From assembly GCA_965214125.1 (NCBI GenBank), contig CBDCBA010000035.1, positions 62,001 to 126,000 of the forward strand: DNA of 64,000 nucleotides. Direction: 5' to 3'. Shown here one piece after another: positions 49,764 through 58,218 of the stretch. This DNA is from CBDCBA01 sp965214125. GTDB lineage: Bacteria; Planctomycetota; Phycisphaerae; Tepidisphaerales; Tepidisphaeraceae. How positions within the stretch are numbered: position 1 is the stretch's first letter; the number at the start of each line of letters is the position of its first letter. The position numbers and the translations under genes were made by a program. The notes below the pieces were generated by a model that worked only from the letters and a program-made list of their open reading frames with translations, was not told where the DNA came from and did no database searches.

Positions 49764-50090
49764 AGACCGCCGTGCGACGCTAGCTCATCGACGACCGTTT
49801 GGGCCGCTTTCGGGAATAGCACTGTCGCCTGACTTTCTCGATAGGACCCCGTACCCGCCAGGCCGCAGGCAAGGTCGTAACTGGCGAGGCGATGGGTACA
49901 CGGCTCGCGAGTTTAGACTGATGGTGCGTTCGCGTCGCAGGAAGCGTGCCGAGCGAAAGTGTTCGCGGGGCAAGGTCGATGGCCTCCCGCAGCGGGTTGA
50001 CTGCAACTCTCCCGCCCGTCACGCCTTAGAGCGTTGCGGTGCCGAACGACCTCCCCCCGCTTCCGCTTCGCCTCCCGCGGCACCCGTCGG

Positions 50091-50108
50091 TGGCTCCACA
50101 TGGAGCCA
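50091..50108. promoter_or_regulatory. parS-like site 2 (one central mismatch)
   Basis: TGGCTCCACATGGAGCCA matches the other sites except CACATG for CACGTG in the core. Confidence 0.45.
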
Positions 50109-50160
50109 AGTCTCGCGCTTCCGTCTCCTTCGCCTTGTGCTTGGCACGAAGAACTGAATG

Positions 50161-50178
50161 CGGCTCCACGTGGAGCCG
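50161..50178. promoter_or_regulatory. parS-like site 3
   Basis: CGGCTCCACGTGGAGCCG is a perfect 18-bp palindrome 9 bases downstream of the parB stop. Confidence 0.6.
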
Positions 50179-50186
50179 CTGAGCGT

Positions 50187-51176
50187 CTACTCCATCTTGA
50201 TGTCCAGCCGCCGCATCAGGGCGTCGAATTGGTCCGCGTTCTTGAGGTGAAGCGTCAGCTTGTATCCGCTGGAACCGGCGGCTTTGACGGTGCACTTCGT
50301 GCCAATCTTTTCGCCAAGCGTGTCGCTCAGGTCGGCCAGGTAGCGGGCGCGGCTTTCCCGGTCGGTGCTGGCATCGGCTTGGCGGGATGGGGCGAGGCCG
50401 GTCTCGATCAGCCGTTCCAGGTTGCGAACGGTCAACTTCTGCGATCGCACCAGCTCGGCGAGACGCACCTGCTCCGACGCCTCCGGCACGCCCGCCAGCA
50501 CCTTCGCGTGGCCGAGGGGCAAGTCGCCCGCCCGCACAAGATCGCGCACCGGCTCGGCCAGATCGAGCAAGCGGATGAAGTTCGAGATCGACCCACGCTC
50601 CTCGCCCAACCGCTCGGCCAGCTCGCGCTGGCTCACGCCAAGCTGCCGCTGCAACGTCCGATACGCTTCGCCTCGATCAATCGGGTTCAGGTCTTCCCGC
50701 TGGATGTTCTCAACGAGTGCAAGCTCCGCCTGTTCCAGTTCCGTGGCCGTGCGGATGAGGCAGGGGATGGTGGTCAACCCCGCCAGCTTGGCCGCCCGCA
50801 GGCGGCGCTCGCCCGCGATCAGCACAAAGTGGGCCCCATCTGCACGCACCACGAGCGGCTGGATCACGCCGGTGTTCTTGAGCGAGGTGGCGAGTTCTGC
50901 CAGCGACGTGGGATCGAACGTCCGCCGGGGCTGCGACGGATTCGGCTTGATCGCTTCCACCGGCAGATCGCGCAGTCGCTCCTGTGCGGCCGCGGGTTCT
51001 TCGTGCGGCGCAACCTCGCGCCGCACCGGCGCATCGGGTGGTGGTGGTGGTGGGGCGGCGTCCACCTGCATCAGGCTGCTCAGCCCGCGCCCAAGGCGAC
51101 TTTTCGTCGCGGGCTTGGGCGTGGGATCGTTGCGGGCTGCGTCACGCCCCTTGTCGCCGTTCTTCTTCTTGGCCAT
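50187..51176 (-). CDS. parB: ParB/Spo0J-family chromosome partitioning protein
   Basis: A 329-residue CTP-dependent DNA clamp that loads at parS and organises origin segregation. The N-terminal tail ends in the ParA-interacting RLGRGLSSLM. The CTP-binding/ParB core has IKPNPSQPRRTFDPTSLAEL, the GERRLRAAK motif and LALVENIQREDLNPI. The HTH and dimerisation regions follow (GVSQRELAERLGEERGSISN, LPLGHAKVLAGV). The C-terminal domain is present (YKLTLHLKNADQFDALMRRL). parA is not adjacent. parS-like palindromes flank both ends, one 14 bases before the ATG at 51174-51176. Confidence 0.95.
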   Translation of the reverse strand: MAKKKNGDKGRDAARNDPTPKPATKSRLGRGLSSLMQVDAAPPPPPPDAPVRREVAPHEEPAAAQERLRDLPVEAIKPNPSQPRRTFDPTSLAELATSLKNTGVIQPLVVRADGAHFVLIAGERRLRAAKLAGLTTIPCLIRTATELEQAELALVENIQREDLNPIDRGEAYRTLQRQLGVSQRELAERLGEERGSISNFIRLLDLAEPVRDLVRAGDLPLGHAKVLAGVPEASEQVRLAELVRSQKLTVRNLERLIETGLAPSRQADASTDRESRARYLADLSDTLGEKIGTKCTVKAAGSSGYKLTLHLKNADQFDALMRRLDIKME

Positions 51177-51189
51177 GCCCGCAGTGTAC

Positions 51190-51205
51190 GGCTCCACGTG
51201 GAGCC
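51190..51205. promoter_or_regulatory. parS-like site 4 at the parB promoter
   Basis: GGCTCCACGTGGAGCC, a perfect palindrome 14 bases upstream of the parB start; ParB binding here could autoregulate. The rest of 51177-51461 holds a small hairpin (CCCGCT-A-AGCGGG at 51385) and a possible -10 (TATAGT, 51415) for nuoD. Confidence 0.6.
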
Positions 51206-51461
51206 ACCACAAATCAGGAATCTACTGGTGGTCCGATGTGCACCGATGAGCGTGCCAGGATGGCGCTGCCCGAACCGGCCCGATTGGCGGCATGACTTGA
51301 CGTAGGCAGCTGGAAAATGCGGCACGTCCACTCGGATGGAAAGCATCTCGCTATTTATGCTTCGTATGTCCAACGGTCATCTAACCCGCTAAGCGGGAGC
51401 TTTCGCCGCGATACTATAGTGTCGTCGCCTTCCCCGCCCCGTCCCGCGCGAGTCCCGCACG

Positions 51462-52742
51462 ATGCCCTACACGCTCGAAGCCCCCAGCGAACTGCTCCCC
51501 GACCTCAACGACCAGAGCGGCGGGGGGACCGGCTCCAATCGCTGGACCCTCAACTTCGGCCCGCAGCACCCGGCCACGCACACCACGCTGCGCCTCGTCC
51601 TCGAGATCGACGGCGAGCGCGTGGTCAAGTGCACGCCCCACATCGGCTACCTGCACAGCGGCTTCGAGAAGCTCGGCGAGCACCTCAATTACAACCAGTA
51701 CGTCACTATCGTCGACCGGATGGACTACTCGGCCCCGATCTACAACGAGCTCGCCTGGCACGACGCGGCCGAGCGGCTGATGGGCGTGGAGCTCACGCCG
51801 CGTTGCAAAGTGCTGCGGACGCTCGCCGGCGAGCTGGGGCGCATTCAAAGCCACCTGCTGTGCGTCGGCGCGGCAGGGCTGGATCTGGGGGCGTTCACAA
51901 GCTTCCTATATGGCTTCAACCAGCGGGAGTTCATCTACGACATTGTCGAGTACATGACCGGCCAGCGGTATCACACCGGCTGGACGCGCGTCGGCGGGCT
52001 GAACCAGGATTTGCCGGACCAGGCGACGTTCGTGCGAATGGTGAAGAAGTTCGTCAACGAGAGCTTGCCCGAGGCGGTGGGGGACGTGGAGAAGCTGCTC
52101 AACCGCAACCGCATCTTTATCGAGCGCACGCGCGGCATCGGCGTGATCAGCCCGGAGGACGCCGTCGCCTGGAGTTTGACCGGCCCGATGGCCCGCGCCA
52201 GCGGCGTGAAGCGCGATCTCCGCAAGGCCGAGCCGTACCTCTGCTTCGCCGACAACTGGGACGGTCAGGGAGCGCAGCCGGTCGAGTTCAAGGTGCCCAT
52301 TATGGAGACCGGTGACGCCTACGCCCGGTACCTCGTGCGGGTCGAGGAGATCAAGCAGTCGGCGAGCATCATCCGCCAGCTCATCGACCGAATTCCCGAG
52401 GGTCCGGTGAACGTCAGCCCCGAGGGCAAGGAGACGCTCCCGCCCAAGGGGGAGGTCTACAGCAGCATCGAAGGGTTGATCCAGCACTTCGAGATGATCA
52501 TGACCAACCGCGGCTTCGAGGCCCCCAAGGGCGAGGCCTACGGCCGGATCGAGACGAGCAACGGCGAGCTCGGCTACTACATCGTCAGCGACGGCACGAA
52601 CGTTCCCTGGCGCGTGCGGACGCGGCCGTGCATCTACATCAATTATCAGACGTTCCCGAAGCTGATCGAGGGCCACACGATCAGCGACGTGGTGGCGGTG
52701 CTCGGCAGCATCAACGTGATTGCGGCGGAGCTGGACAGGTAA
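51462..52742 (+). CDS. nuoD: NADH-quinone oxidoreductase subunit D (NuoD)
   Basis: The 49-kDa subunit of complex I that helps form the quinone site. The 426-residue translation has NFGPQHPATHTTLRLVLEID, the conserved histidines, PHIGYLHSGFEKLGEHLNYN, TPRCKVLRTLAGELGRIQSH, RVGGLNQDLP, and the C-terminal GYYIVSDGTNVPWRVRTRPC and ISDVVAVLGSINVIAAELDR. It is not fused to NuoC. No neighbouring nuo genes; nuoE is at 4146. Confidence 0.97.
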   Translation: MPYTLEAPSELLPDLNDQSGGGTGSNRWTLNFGPQHPATHTTLRLVLEIDGERVVKCTPHIGYLHSGFEKLGEHLNYNQYVTIVDRMDYSAPIYNELAWHDAAERLMGVELTPRCKVLRTLAGELGRIQSHLLCVGAAGLDLGAFTSFLYGFNQREFIYDIVEYMTGQRYHTGWTRVGGLNQDLPDQATFVRMVKKFVNESLPEAVGDVEKLLNRNRIFIERTRGIGVISPEDAVAWSLTGPMARASGVKRDLRKAEPYLCFADNWDGQGAQPVEFKVPIMETGDAYARYLVRVEEIKQSASIIRQLIDRIPEGPVNVSPEGKETLPPKGEVYSSIEGLIQHFEMIMTNRGFEAPKGEAYGRIETSNGELGYYIVSDGTNVPWRVRTRPCIYINYQTFPKLIEGHTISDVVAVLGSINVIAAELDR

Positions 52743-52801
52743 CAAAATGACGAGGGTCACATGCCGTTGCGGGAGCGACGGCTAGGTTGTACGATTACGG
52801 G

Positions 52802-53275
52802 ATGGGAACGGCAGGCCCAAGTACTAACGTTTGCGATGACGTACTTTGGACGAGAAACGTCGTGCATGAGCAAGCAGAGACTACCCGGCAACCGATTGTG
52901 AAGCGGAAGCTCGTTGGAGGTGTAAAACTTGGTCTCGACGGCGTCTTTCGAGTTGCGAATGAAGTCGTTTCTCTGGATCGAGCTGCGGTTCTAGTTGCCG
53001 CGACACCTGCGGAACTCGATGAATGGCGGGCTGCGGTACTTCCTAAATTAATAGAAAAACGGCGAGAGCAGAGGGCAGCACGTCGGAATGCAAGGGTAGG
53101 TCAGTCGCAGATACCGTCGAGGCGCTCGTTAAACACCTTTGTCTCTCCTCGCCAGAAGAATATCTCTCCGGAAGCTATGAGACAGTGGCTGGCTCGTGTT
53201 AGAACGAAAACGAACCTGTCTGATGACACCGCCGAACGCCAACAACATGGTTCGGAATGGTGGCGACGCGAGTGA
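52802..53275 (+). CDS. Hypothetical protein of atypical composition
   Basis: No family recognised. The 157-residue product from ATG 52802 has a central segment with GGVKLGLDGVFRVANEVVSL and TPAELDEWRAAVLPKLIEKR, then a basic Arg/Gln-rich tail. Base composition and codons are clearly less GC-rich at third positions than neighbours, suggesting recent acquisition or weak expression. It ends 15 bases before the DUF4058 gene with a GGAG between them, so co-transcription is plausible. It may not be a real gene. Confidence 0.45.
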   Translation: MGTAGPSTNVCDDVLWTRNVVHEQAETTRQPIVKRKLVGGVKLGLDGVFRVANEVVSLDRAAVLVAATPAELDEWRAAVLPKLIEKRREQRAARRNARVGQSQIPSRRSLNTFVSPRQKNISPEAMRQWLARVRTKTNLSDDTAERQQHGSEWWRRE

Positions 53276-53290
53276 CGACCGGAGAAAATA

Positions 53291-54112
53291 ATGCCGTCGC
53301 CGTTTCCGGGAATGGACCCGTACCTCGAAGCGCCCGACCTCTGGCCGGACGTGCACCACGATCTCATCACGCAGGTCCGCTCTGTGCTCACCCCAGAGTT
53401 GCGGCCGACGTACTTTGCCAAAGTGGAGTCGCGCACGTACGTCGTCGACAACGACGACCCAGGCGTTCACCTGATCCTGCCCGACGTGATGGTCGTGCGC
53501 CGACTCAGCCAAGGCCGGCAGCGGTGGGATCCGCCGGCCTCCTCCACGGCGGGCGGCGGGGGGGTGGCGGTCGCGGAGTCGATCGACGTGACCGACCTGC
53601 TCACCGACGAGCTGAGCGAATCGCTCATCGAAATTCGCGAGACGGCATCGCGGCAACTGGTGACGGTGATCGAGGTCGTCAGCCCAACCAACAAGGTGCG
53701 CGGCTCGGCCGGTCACGAGAGCTTCGACCGCAAGCGGCGCGACTGCGTGGCGAGCGGCGTGCACTGGGTCGAGATCGACCTGCTGCGCGCCGGCGAGTGG
53801 CCGACCGCCGCAGGCATCATGCAGCCGGCCGATTACCGCGTCTTCCGCGACGCCAACCAGGCCGACAACAAGCGACGCCGCCAGGCGTGGCCGTGGAAAC
53901 TCCGCGATGCCGTTCCCGTCGTTGGCATCCCACTCCTGCCGGAACACGGCCAGGTGGCGCTGGACCTCGGCACCTGCCTGCGCACCGTCTACGAAGACGC
54001 CGGCTATGACATGATGATCGACTATGCCGCCGATCCGCCGGAGCCGCCGCTGTCGAACGACGATGCCGCGTGGCTCGACGCGCTGCTCCGCGAGGCGAAG
54101 CTGCGCGACTGA
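53291..54112 (+). CDS. DUF4058 family protein, paralogue 2
   Basis: The 273-residue protein has the diagnostic start MPSPFPGMDPYLEAPDLWPD, then LRPTYFAKVESRTYVV, QLVTVIEVVSPTNKVRG with SFDRKRRDCVASGVHWVEID, and a C-terminal LGTCLRTVYEDAGYDMMIDY. It has the same length as the copy at 27706 but is only moderately similar, so the pair is an old duplication or two separate acquisitions. Function unknown. Confidence 0.88.
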   Translation: MPSPFPGMDPYLEAPDLWPDVHHDLITQVRSVLTPELRPTYFAKVESRTYVVDNDDPGVHLILPDVMVVRRLSQGRQRWDPPASSTAGGGGVAVAESIDVTDLLTDELSESLIEIRETASRQLVTVIEVVSPTNKVRGSAGHESFDRKRRDCVASGVHWVEIDLLRAGEWPTAAGIMQPADYRVFRDANQADNKRRRQAWPWKLRDAVPVVGIPLLPEHGQVALDLGTCLRTVYEDAGYDMMIDYAADPPEPPLSNDDAAWLDALLREAKLRD

Positions 54113-54115
54113 CCG

Positions 54116-54661
54116 CTACTCCCGCAGCGCCAGGATCAGCTCGATCTCGCCGGCGGGGCGGTTGAGTTCTTGCGCGATGGCGGCGGGGGATTTGCCGGCG
54201 TCGGCGAGGGCGTAGATGTCGTTGTGCCGGCCCAGCGCCGCGAGGCCCGACTCGGCCCGACCGCTGCGCCCTTCGACGACCGCATCCGCCAAGTCGGCCG
54301 CCTTGGCCTGGCTCATCAGGCGTTCGAGGTGGGCGATGCGTTCGTCGCTCTGCTCGATGAGAGCCTCGAGCTTGCGCGCCTTTGTGTCCATCTGCCCGCC
54401 CATCTTGCGAGCGAGGCTTTCGAGTTCGAGTACAAGCGACTGCATCTCGCGCTCGGTCGATCGCTGCGCCGCCAGGCTCTGGCGCTGGCTCGCGGGCGTC
54501 GAGAGCGGGTCCTTACGGCGTTTGGCTCCCTTGGCCTTGGGGCGGAGGAACAGCAGGTAGACCAGGATCAGCAGCCCGCCGCCGATGAGGATGATCGCCA
54601 CCGGATCGTCCACCCGCGGCCCGGCGGCGGTCGCGAGGAAGGATGAGAGCAAGGTCAGCAT
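54116..54661 (-). CDS. Membrane-anchored coiled-coil protein with HTH-like end (DUF6115/DUF2802-like)
   Basis: The 181-residue protein has one membrane helix (~20-40, VAIILIGGGLLILVYLLFL). A charged coiled coil runs ~60-120 (STEREMQSLVLELESLARKM, LIEQSDERIAHLERLM). A C-terminal helix-turn-helix-like end reads DIYALADAGKSPAAIAQELN and GEIELILALRE. This layout matches proteins encoded near flagellar genes in other bacteria, though none are here. The ATG is at 54659-54661; convergent with DUF4058 by 3 bases. Confidence 0.72.
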   Translation of the reverse strand: MLTLLSSFLATAAGPRVDDPVAIILIGGGLLILVYLLFLRPKAKGAKRRKDPLSTPASQRQSLAAQRSTEREMQSLVLELESLARKMGGQMDTKARKLEALIEQSDERIAHLERLMSQAKAADLADAVVEGRSGRAESGLAALGRHNDIYALADAGKSPAAIAQELNRPAGEIELILALRE

Positions 54662-54748
54662 GGCGTCCGTGCAAACACTCAAACCGCAAGAATCGTCCCT
54701 GATTCCGCCAACAACGCAAGTGTACGCCGCCCGAGCATCACGCGGGAA

Positions 54749-55894
54749 TCACGCGGGCCGCCCACGCTTGAGTTGCACGTCCTCCAGCGTCGCGTCCAGC
54801 GCCGTACTGATCCGCTCGACCTCCGCCGACGACAGCCCGGCATAGAGCGGCAACTGCAGCGCCCGCTCGCCTGCTCGCTCGGCCACCGGGCAGTGCGCGG
54901 CCGACGTGGCGGCCAGCAGCGGCTCGCGGTGCGTTGCCGCCAGGTTCCCGCCGCACTCAATGCCGCGCAAGCCCATCAGCCGGCAGGCGGCGTCGCGATC
55001 GCCCGGCTCGAACAAGTCGTTCAGCCGCACGACGAAGCTCGACCACGCCGCCGTCTCCCCCTCGCCGACAGTCGGCAGCGTCACGTACTTCGAGTCGAGC
55101 AGCCGCTGCATGTACGCCCCGGCGATCGCGTCGCGGGCGGCGAGCAGTTCGTCGAGCCGCGCGAGCTGCGCCACGCCGAGCGCGGCCGACAGCTCGTCCA
55201 TCCGCAGGTTGAAGCCCGCCCGCGCGTGGCGCGGCGGCGTGCCGGTGCGGCCCTCGTCGCGCAGCGTGCGGACGATCTCGGCCAAGCGGTCGTCATCGGT
55301 GACAACGGCCCCGCCCTCGCCGGTGGTCACGGTGTTGCCGGGGCCGAAGCCGCACACGCCCGCGCGGCCGAAGCCGGCCACGGGGCGGCCGGCGAGCTTG
55401 CTGCCGATCGACTCGCCCGCGTCGGCGATCAGCACCAATTCGTTCCGCCGCGCGACGGCTTCGAGCGCGTCGAGCCGCGCGGGATGGCCGAACGTGCTCG
55501 TGGCGACAATCGCCTTGGTCCCGGCCGACCGCTTCGCCTCGACGAGTGCGGGGTCGAGGTTCAGGCTGCGCGGCTCGACATCGACGAAGACCGGCGTCGC
55601 CCCGCAGGCGAGGATCGCGTTGCTCGCCGCGAGGCCGGCCAGGGGCGAGGCGATCACCTCATCCCCCGGCCCGACGCCCGCGGCGAGCAACGCCAACTGC
55701 AACGCCGAGGTCCCGCTGTTGACCGCGACCGCGAAGGTGCGGTCGGCGACGGTCGCGACCGCCTCCTCGAACGCCTCGACCTGCGGGCCGCTGGTCAGCA
55801 CGCCGCTGGCCAACACGTCGGCAACGGCCTCGCGCTCGGCGGGGGTCAGGTCGGGGCGGCTCAGCGGGATGAGATTGGGCGTGGTTCGGCTCAT
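54749..55894 (-). CDS. DegT/DnrJ/EryC1-family PLP-fold protein lacking the Schiff-base lysine
   Basis: A 381-residue fold-type I aminotransferase-like protein of the sugar aminotransferase group. Family motifs are IPLSRPDLTPAEREAVADVL, AVAVNSGTSALQLALLAAGV, GDEVIASPLAGLAASNAIL, TPVFVDVEPRSLNLDP, VLIADAGESIGS and FNLRMDELSAALGVAQLARL. In the catalytic segment CGFGPGNTVTTGEGGAVV the residue aligned with the PLP lysine is Asn187. It may therefore be inactive, use another chemistry (as ColD does with His) or be regulatory. The start is the ATG at 55892-55894. Confidence 0.85.
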   Translation of the reverse strand: MSRTTPNLIPLSRPDLTPAEREAVADVLASGVLTSGPQVEAFEEAVATVADRTFAVAVNSGTSALQLALLAAGVGPGDEVIASPLAGLAASNAILACGATPVFVDVEPRSLNLDPALVEAKRSAGTKAIVATSTFGHPARLDALEAVARRNELVLIADAGESIGSKLAGRPVAGFGRAGVCGFGPGNTVTTGEGGAVVTDDDRLAEIVRTLRDEGRTGTPPRHARAGFNLRMDELSAALGVAQLARLDELLAARDAIAGAYMQRLLDSKYVTLPTVGEGETAAWSSFVVRLNDLFEPGDRDAACRLMGLRGIECGGNLAATHREPLLAATSAAHCPVAERAGERALQLPLYAGLSSAEVERISTALDATLEDVQLKRGRPA

Positions 55895-55948
55895 GCGGAA
55901 GGGCGTCGGTGAGGCCGGTAAGCTTACCGGCCCGCGTCGCCCTCCGCC

Positions 55949-56032
55949 GTAGCAGAGGCTTCCAGCCTCTGCCCGACTCGCAGGAGCGAACCCGTCGCTG
56001 GCTTTCGGGCAGAGGCCGGAGGCCTCTGCTAC
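55949..56032. repeat. REPIN-like inverted repeat, family G
   Basis: GTAGCAGAGGCTTCCAGCCT... faces ...AGGCCGGAGGCCTCTGCTAC over 84 bases. The arm hairpin is GCAGAGGC-TTCCA-GCCTCTGC. It occurs once in the window, between the divergent DegT and ABC-exporter genes. Confidence 0.88.
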
Positions 56033-56055
56033 GAGCCGATCGCCCGCCCTCGCTC

Positions 56056-58218
56056 ATGCCCGACGTTCTCGAATACCAAGCGAAGAAGAAGCCCAGGCGC
56101 GGCAAGCGCGTCTACTTCTGGCGGGCGACGGCCTACCTGCGGCCTTACAAGAAGCTGGTCATCATCAGCATCGCCTGCGCGATGTTCGCCGGCGGCGTCT
56201 TCTTCAGCGGCCTCGGGGCGTTGCTGCCGGTGTTGCAGACGCTGCTCAATGGTGACACCCCGCAGATGTGGGTCGACCGCATGGTGGCCGAGCAGCGGTG
56301 GGGGATCGATCTGGCGGACGATCCCGGCGAACTCAAAGTGCTCGACTACGGCGGGCCTTACGTAACCGAGCGAGGACGCGGATATGAGATTCAAAGTTAC
56401 GGAAACCCAGGCCGGCCAACCGGGCCACTTGCGGATGCTCCAGTCGCAACGCAGTACGAGGCGCTGCTCGCCCCCGCGTCCGACGATCCTTCATCGCATC
56501 CTGCCACCAATGTTGACCGTCTCTTTGGCTACATGACTCTCAAGGAGACGCGTTGGCACCTCCGCCTCCTCCGCCGCCTCGTCTACCTCCTGCCGAGCGA
56601 TCCCGTCTGGGCCGTGGCGGCGATCATGTTCGGCGTCTTCCTGCTCAGCGCGCTGGCGAACGTCGTTCGCTACGCGCAGGAATACCTCAGCAACACGGCC
56701 GCCCTCAGCGCGATCAACGATTTGCGCCGCGACCTCTACAGCCACGCACTCCGCACGCCGCTGGGCTACTTCGGCAAAGCGGGCACGAGCGACGTCACCA
56801 GCCGCATCACCGTCGACTGCGGCCAATTGCAGGAGGGCTTCCGCACGCTGCTCGGCCGGGCGGTGCAGGAGCCGATCCTCGCCTTCTTCGCGCTGGCGTT
56901 CGCTCTGTGGATCGACTGGCGGCTGACGATCTTCGTGATCCTCTTCGCCCCGCCGATGGCGGTCGTGCTGAAGAAGTTCGGCACGAAGATGCGCCGCGCC
57001 GGCCGGTCGAGTTTACAAAGCAGTTCGGCCCTGCTCGGCCAAATCGAAAGCACCCTCGCCGGCGTGCGCGTCGTGAAGGCCAACAACGCCGAAGACCACG
57101 AGGTCGGCCGCATCCGCGCCGTCCTGAACCGCCTGCTGGGCGACCAGCTTCGGCTCGCCAAGTACGACGCGATGAGCACGCCGGTGATGGAAACGCTGGC
57201 CGTGCTGGCGCTGGGCGTGGTCGTCACGTTCGCGGTCTACCTCGTCCGCACGAGCGGCACGCTGAGCGTGGCGGGCGCGATGCTCGTCTTCGGCTGCCTG
57301 ATCCAGATCGCCGAAAGCCTGCGGCGGGTGAGCAAGCTGAACGTCGTCCTACAAAAAGCCAACGCGGCGGGGCAGCGGATCTTCGAGAACATTGACGCTC
57401 CCATAGAAAACTCACCACGGAGGCACGGAGGCACGGAGAAGAGAGATGTGGCTTCAGGCCCCGTGCCTCCGTGTCTCCGTGGTGAGTTTGAGCGCGTGAG
57501 CTTTGAGCGCGTGACGTTCCGCTACTCGCCCGAGCAGCCGGCGGTGTTGGATGGTGTGTCGCTCACCGTCACCAAGGGCCAGAGTGTGGCGGTGGTGGGG
57601 CGGAACGGGAGTGGGAAGACGACGTTGCTGTCGTTGCTCCCGCGCTTTTACGACCCGGACGAAGGGCGGGTGGCGATTGATGGGGTCGACGTGCGCGAGT
57701 TGCCGCTCGATGCGCTGCGCGATTTGATTGGCGTGGTGACGCAGGAGGCGATCGTCTTTCCCGGCACGATCGCCCAGAACATCGCGTACGCCCGGCAGGA
57801 TGCGCCGCGCGAGCAGATCGAGGCGGCCGCGAAGCAGGCGGAGGCGCACGAGTTCATCCTGAACAAGGGCGGCTACGACGTCGAACTCACCGGCCTCGGC
57901 GGCGGCCTCTCCGGCGGGCAACGCCAGCGGCTGAACATCGCCCGCGCGATCCTGCGCGACCCGCCGATCCTGATTCTCGACGAGGCGACCAGCCAGGTCG
58001 ACGCCGAGAGCGAGCACCTGATCCAAGCCGCCATTTCCCGGCTTATGCAAGGCCGCACGACGTTTGTGATCGCCCACCGCTTCAGCACGATCCTCGACTG
58101 CGACCGCATCGCCCTGATGGACGACGGCCAGTTGCAGGCCGTCGGCACGCACGCGGAGTTGCTGGAGACCAGCGACGTCTACCGCGCCCTCTACGACCGC
58201 CAACTCGTATCCACGTAG
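56056..58218 (+). CDS. ABC exporter with in-frame repeat-derived linker
   Basis: A 720-residue half-transporter. The transmembrane domain (~20-430) has an unusually long first extracytoplasmic loop (~75-160, GDTPQMWVDRMVAEQRWGID and on). The nucleotide-binding domain has Walker A GRNGSGKTTLL, VTQEAIV, LSGGQRQRLN, Walker B ILILDEATS and AHRFST. Between the domains, ~residues 452-478 (NSPRRHGGTEKR ... PVPPCLRGEF) are encoded by a palindromic repeat inserted in frame. The start is the ATG at 56056. The TAG stop at 58216 is the first three bases of a family F element. Substrate unknown. Confidence 0.92.
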   Translation: MPDVLEYQAKKKPRRGKRVYFWRATAYLRPYKKLVIISIACAMFAGGVFFSGLGALLPVLQTLLNGDTPQMWVDRMVAEQRWGIDLADDPGELKVLDYGGPYVTERGRGYEIQSYGNPGRPTGPLADAPVATQYEALLAPASDDPSSHPATNVDRLFGYMTLKETRWHLRLLRRLVYLLPSDPVWAVAAIMFGVFLLSALANVVRYAQEYLSNTAALSAINDLRRDLYSHALRTPLGYFGKAGTSDVTSRITVDCGQLQEGFRTLLGRAVQEPILAFFALAFALWIDWRLTIFVILFAPPMAVVLKKFGTKMRRAGRSSLQSSSALLGQIESTLAGVRVVKANNAEDHEVGRIRAVLNRLLGDQLRLAKYDAMSTPVMETLAVLALGVVVTFAVYLVRTSGTLSVAGAMLVFGCLIQIAESLRRVSKLNVVLQKANAAGQRIFENIDAPIENSPRRHGGTEKRDVASGPVPPCLRGEFERVSFERVTFRYSPEQPAVLDGVSLTVTKGQSVAVVGRNGSGKTTLLSLLPRFYDPDEGRVAIDGVDVRELPLDALRDLIGVVTQEAIVFPGTIAQNIAYARQDAPREQIEAAAKQAEAHEFILNKGGYDVELTGLGGGLSGGQRQRLNIARAILRDPPILILDEATSQVDAESEHLIQAAISRLMQGRTTFVIAHRFSTILDCDRIALMDDGQLQAVGTHAELLETSDVYRALYDRQLVST
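57408..57489. repeat. Inverted repeat, family J, inside the ABC exporter gene
   Basis: AAACTCACCACGGAGGCACG... faces ...CGTGTCTCCGTGGTGAGTTT; 28 of 29 arm bases pair around 24 bases. It adds about 27 in-frame codons between the two transporter domains. Confidence 0.93.

Larger units (their letters stand above)
49272..50186. other. 915-base gene-free region with REPINs and parS-like sites
   Basis: No convincing gene. It contains a family F element (49420-49516), a family H element (49681-49763) and three parS-like palindromes (49575, 50091, 50161). Open frames here run through the repeats and lack family features. No DnaA-box cluster was recognised. Confidence 0.6.

Noticed and set aside
49573..50157. 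194-codon open frame in the gene-free region
   Set aside because: It reads through a family H repeat and two parS-like sites, lacks a family match and has no plausible protein composition.
49272..51461. Chromosome origin (oriC) near parB
   Set aside because: parB and parS-like sites suggest proximity, but no dnaA, gyrB, parA or DnaA-box cluster was recognised in the window.
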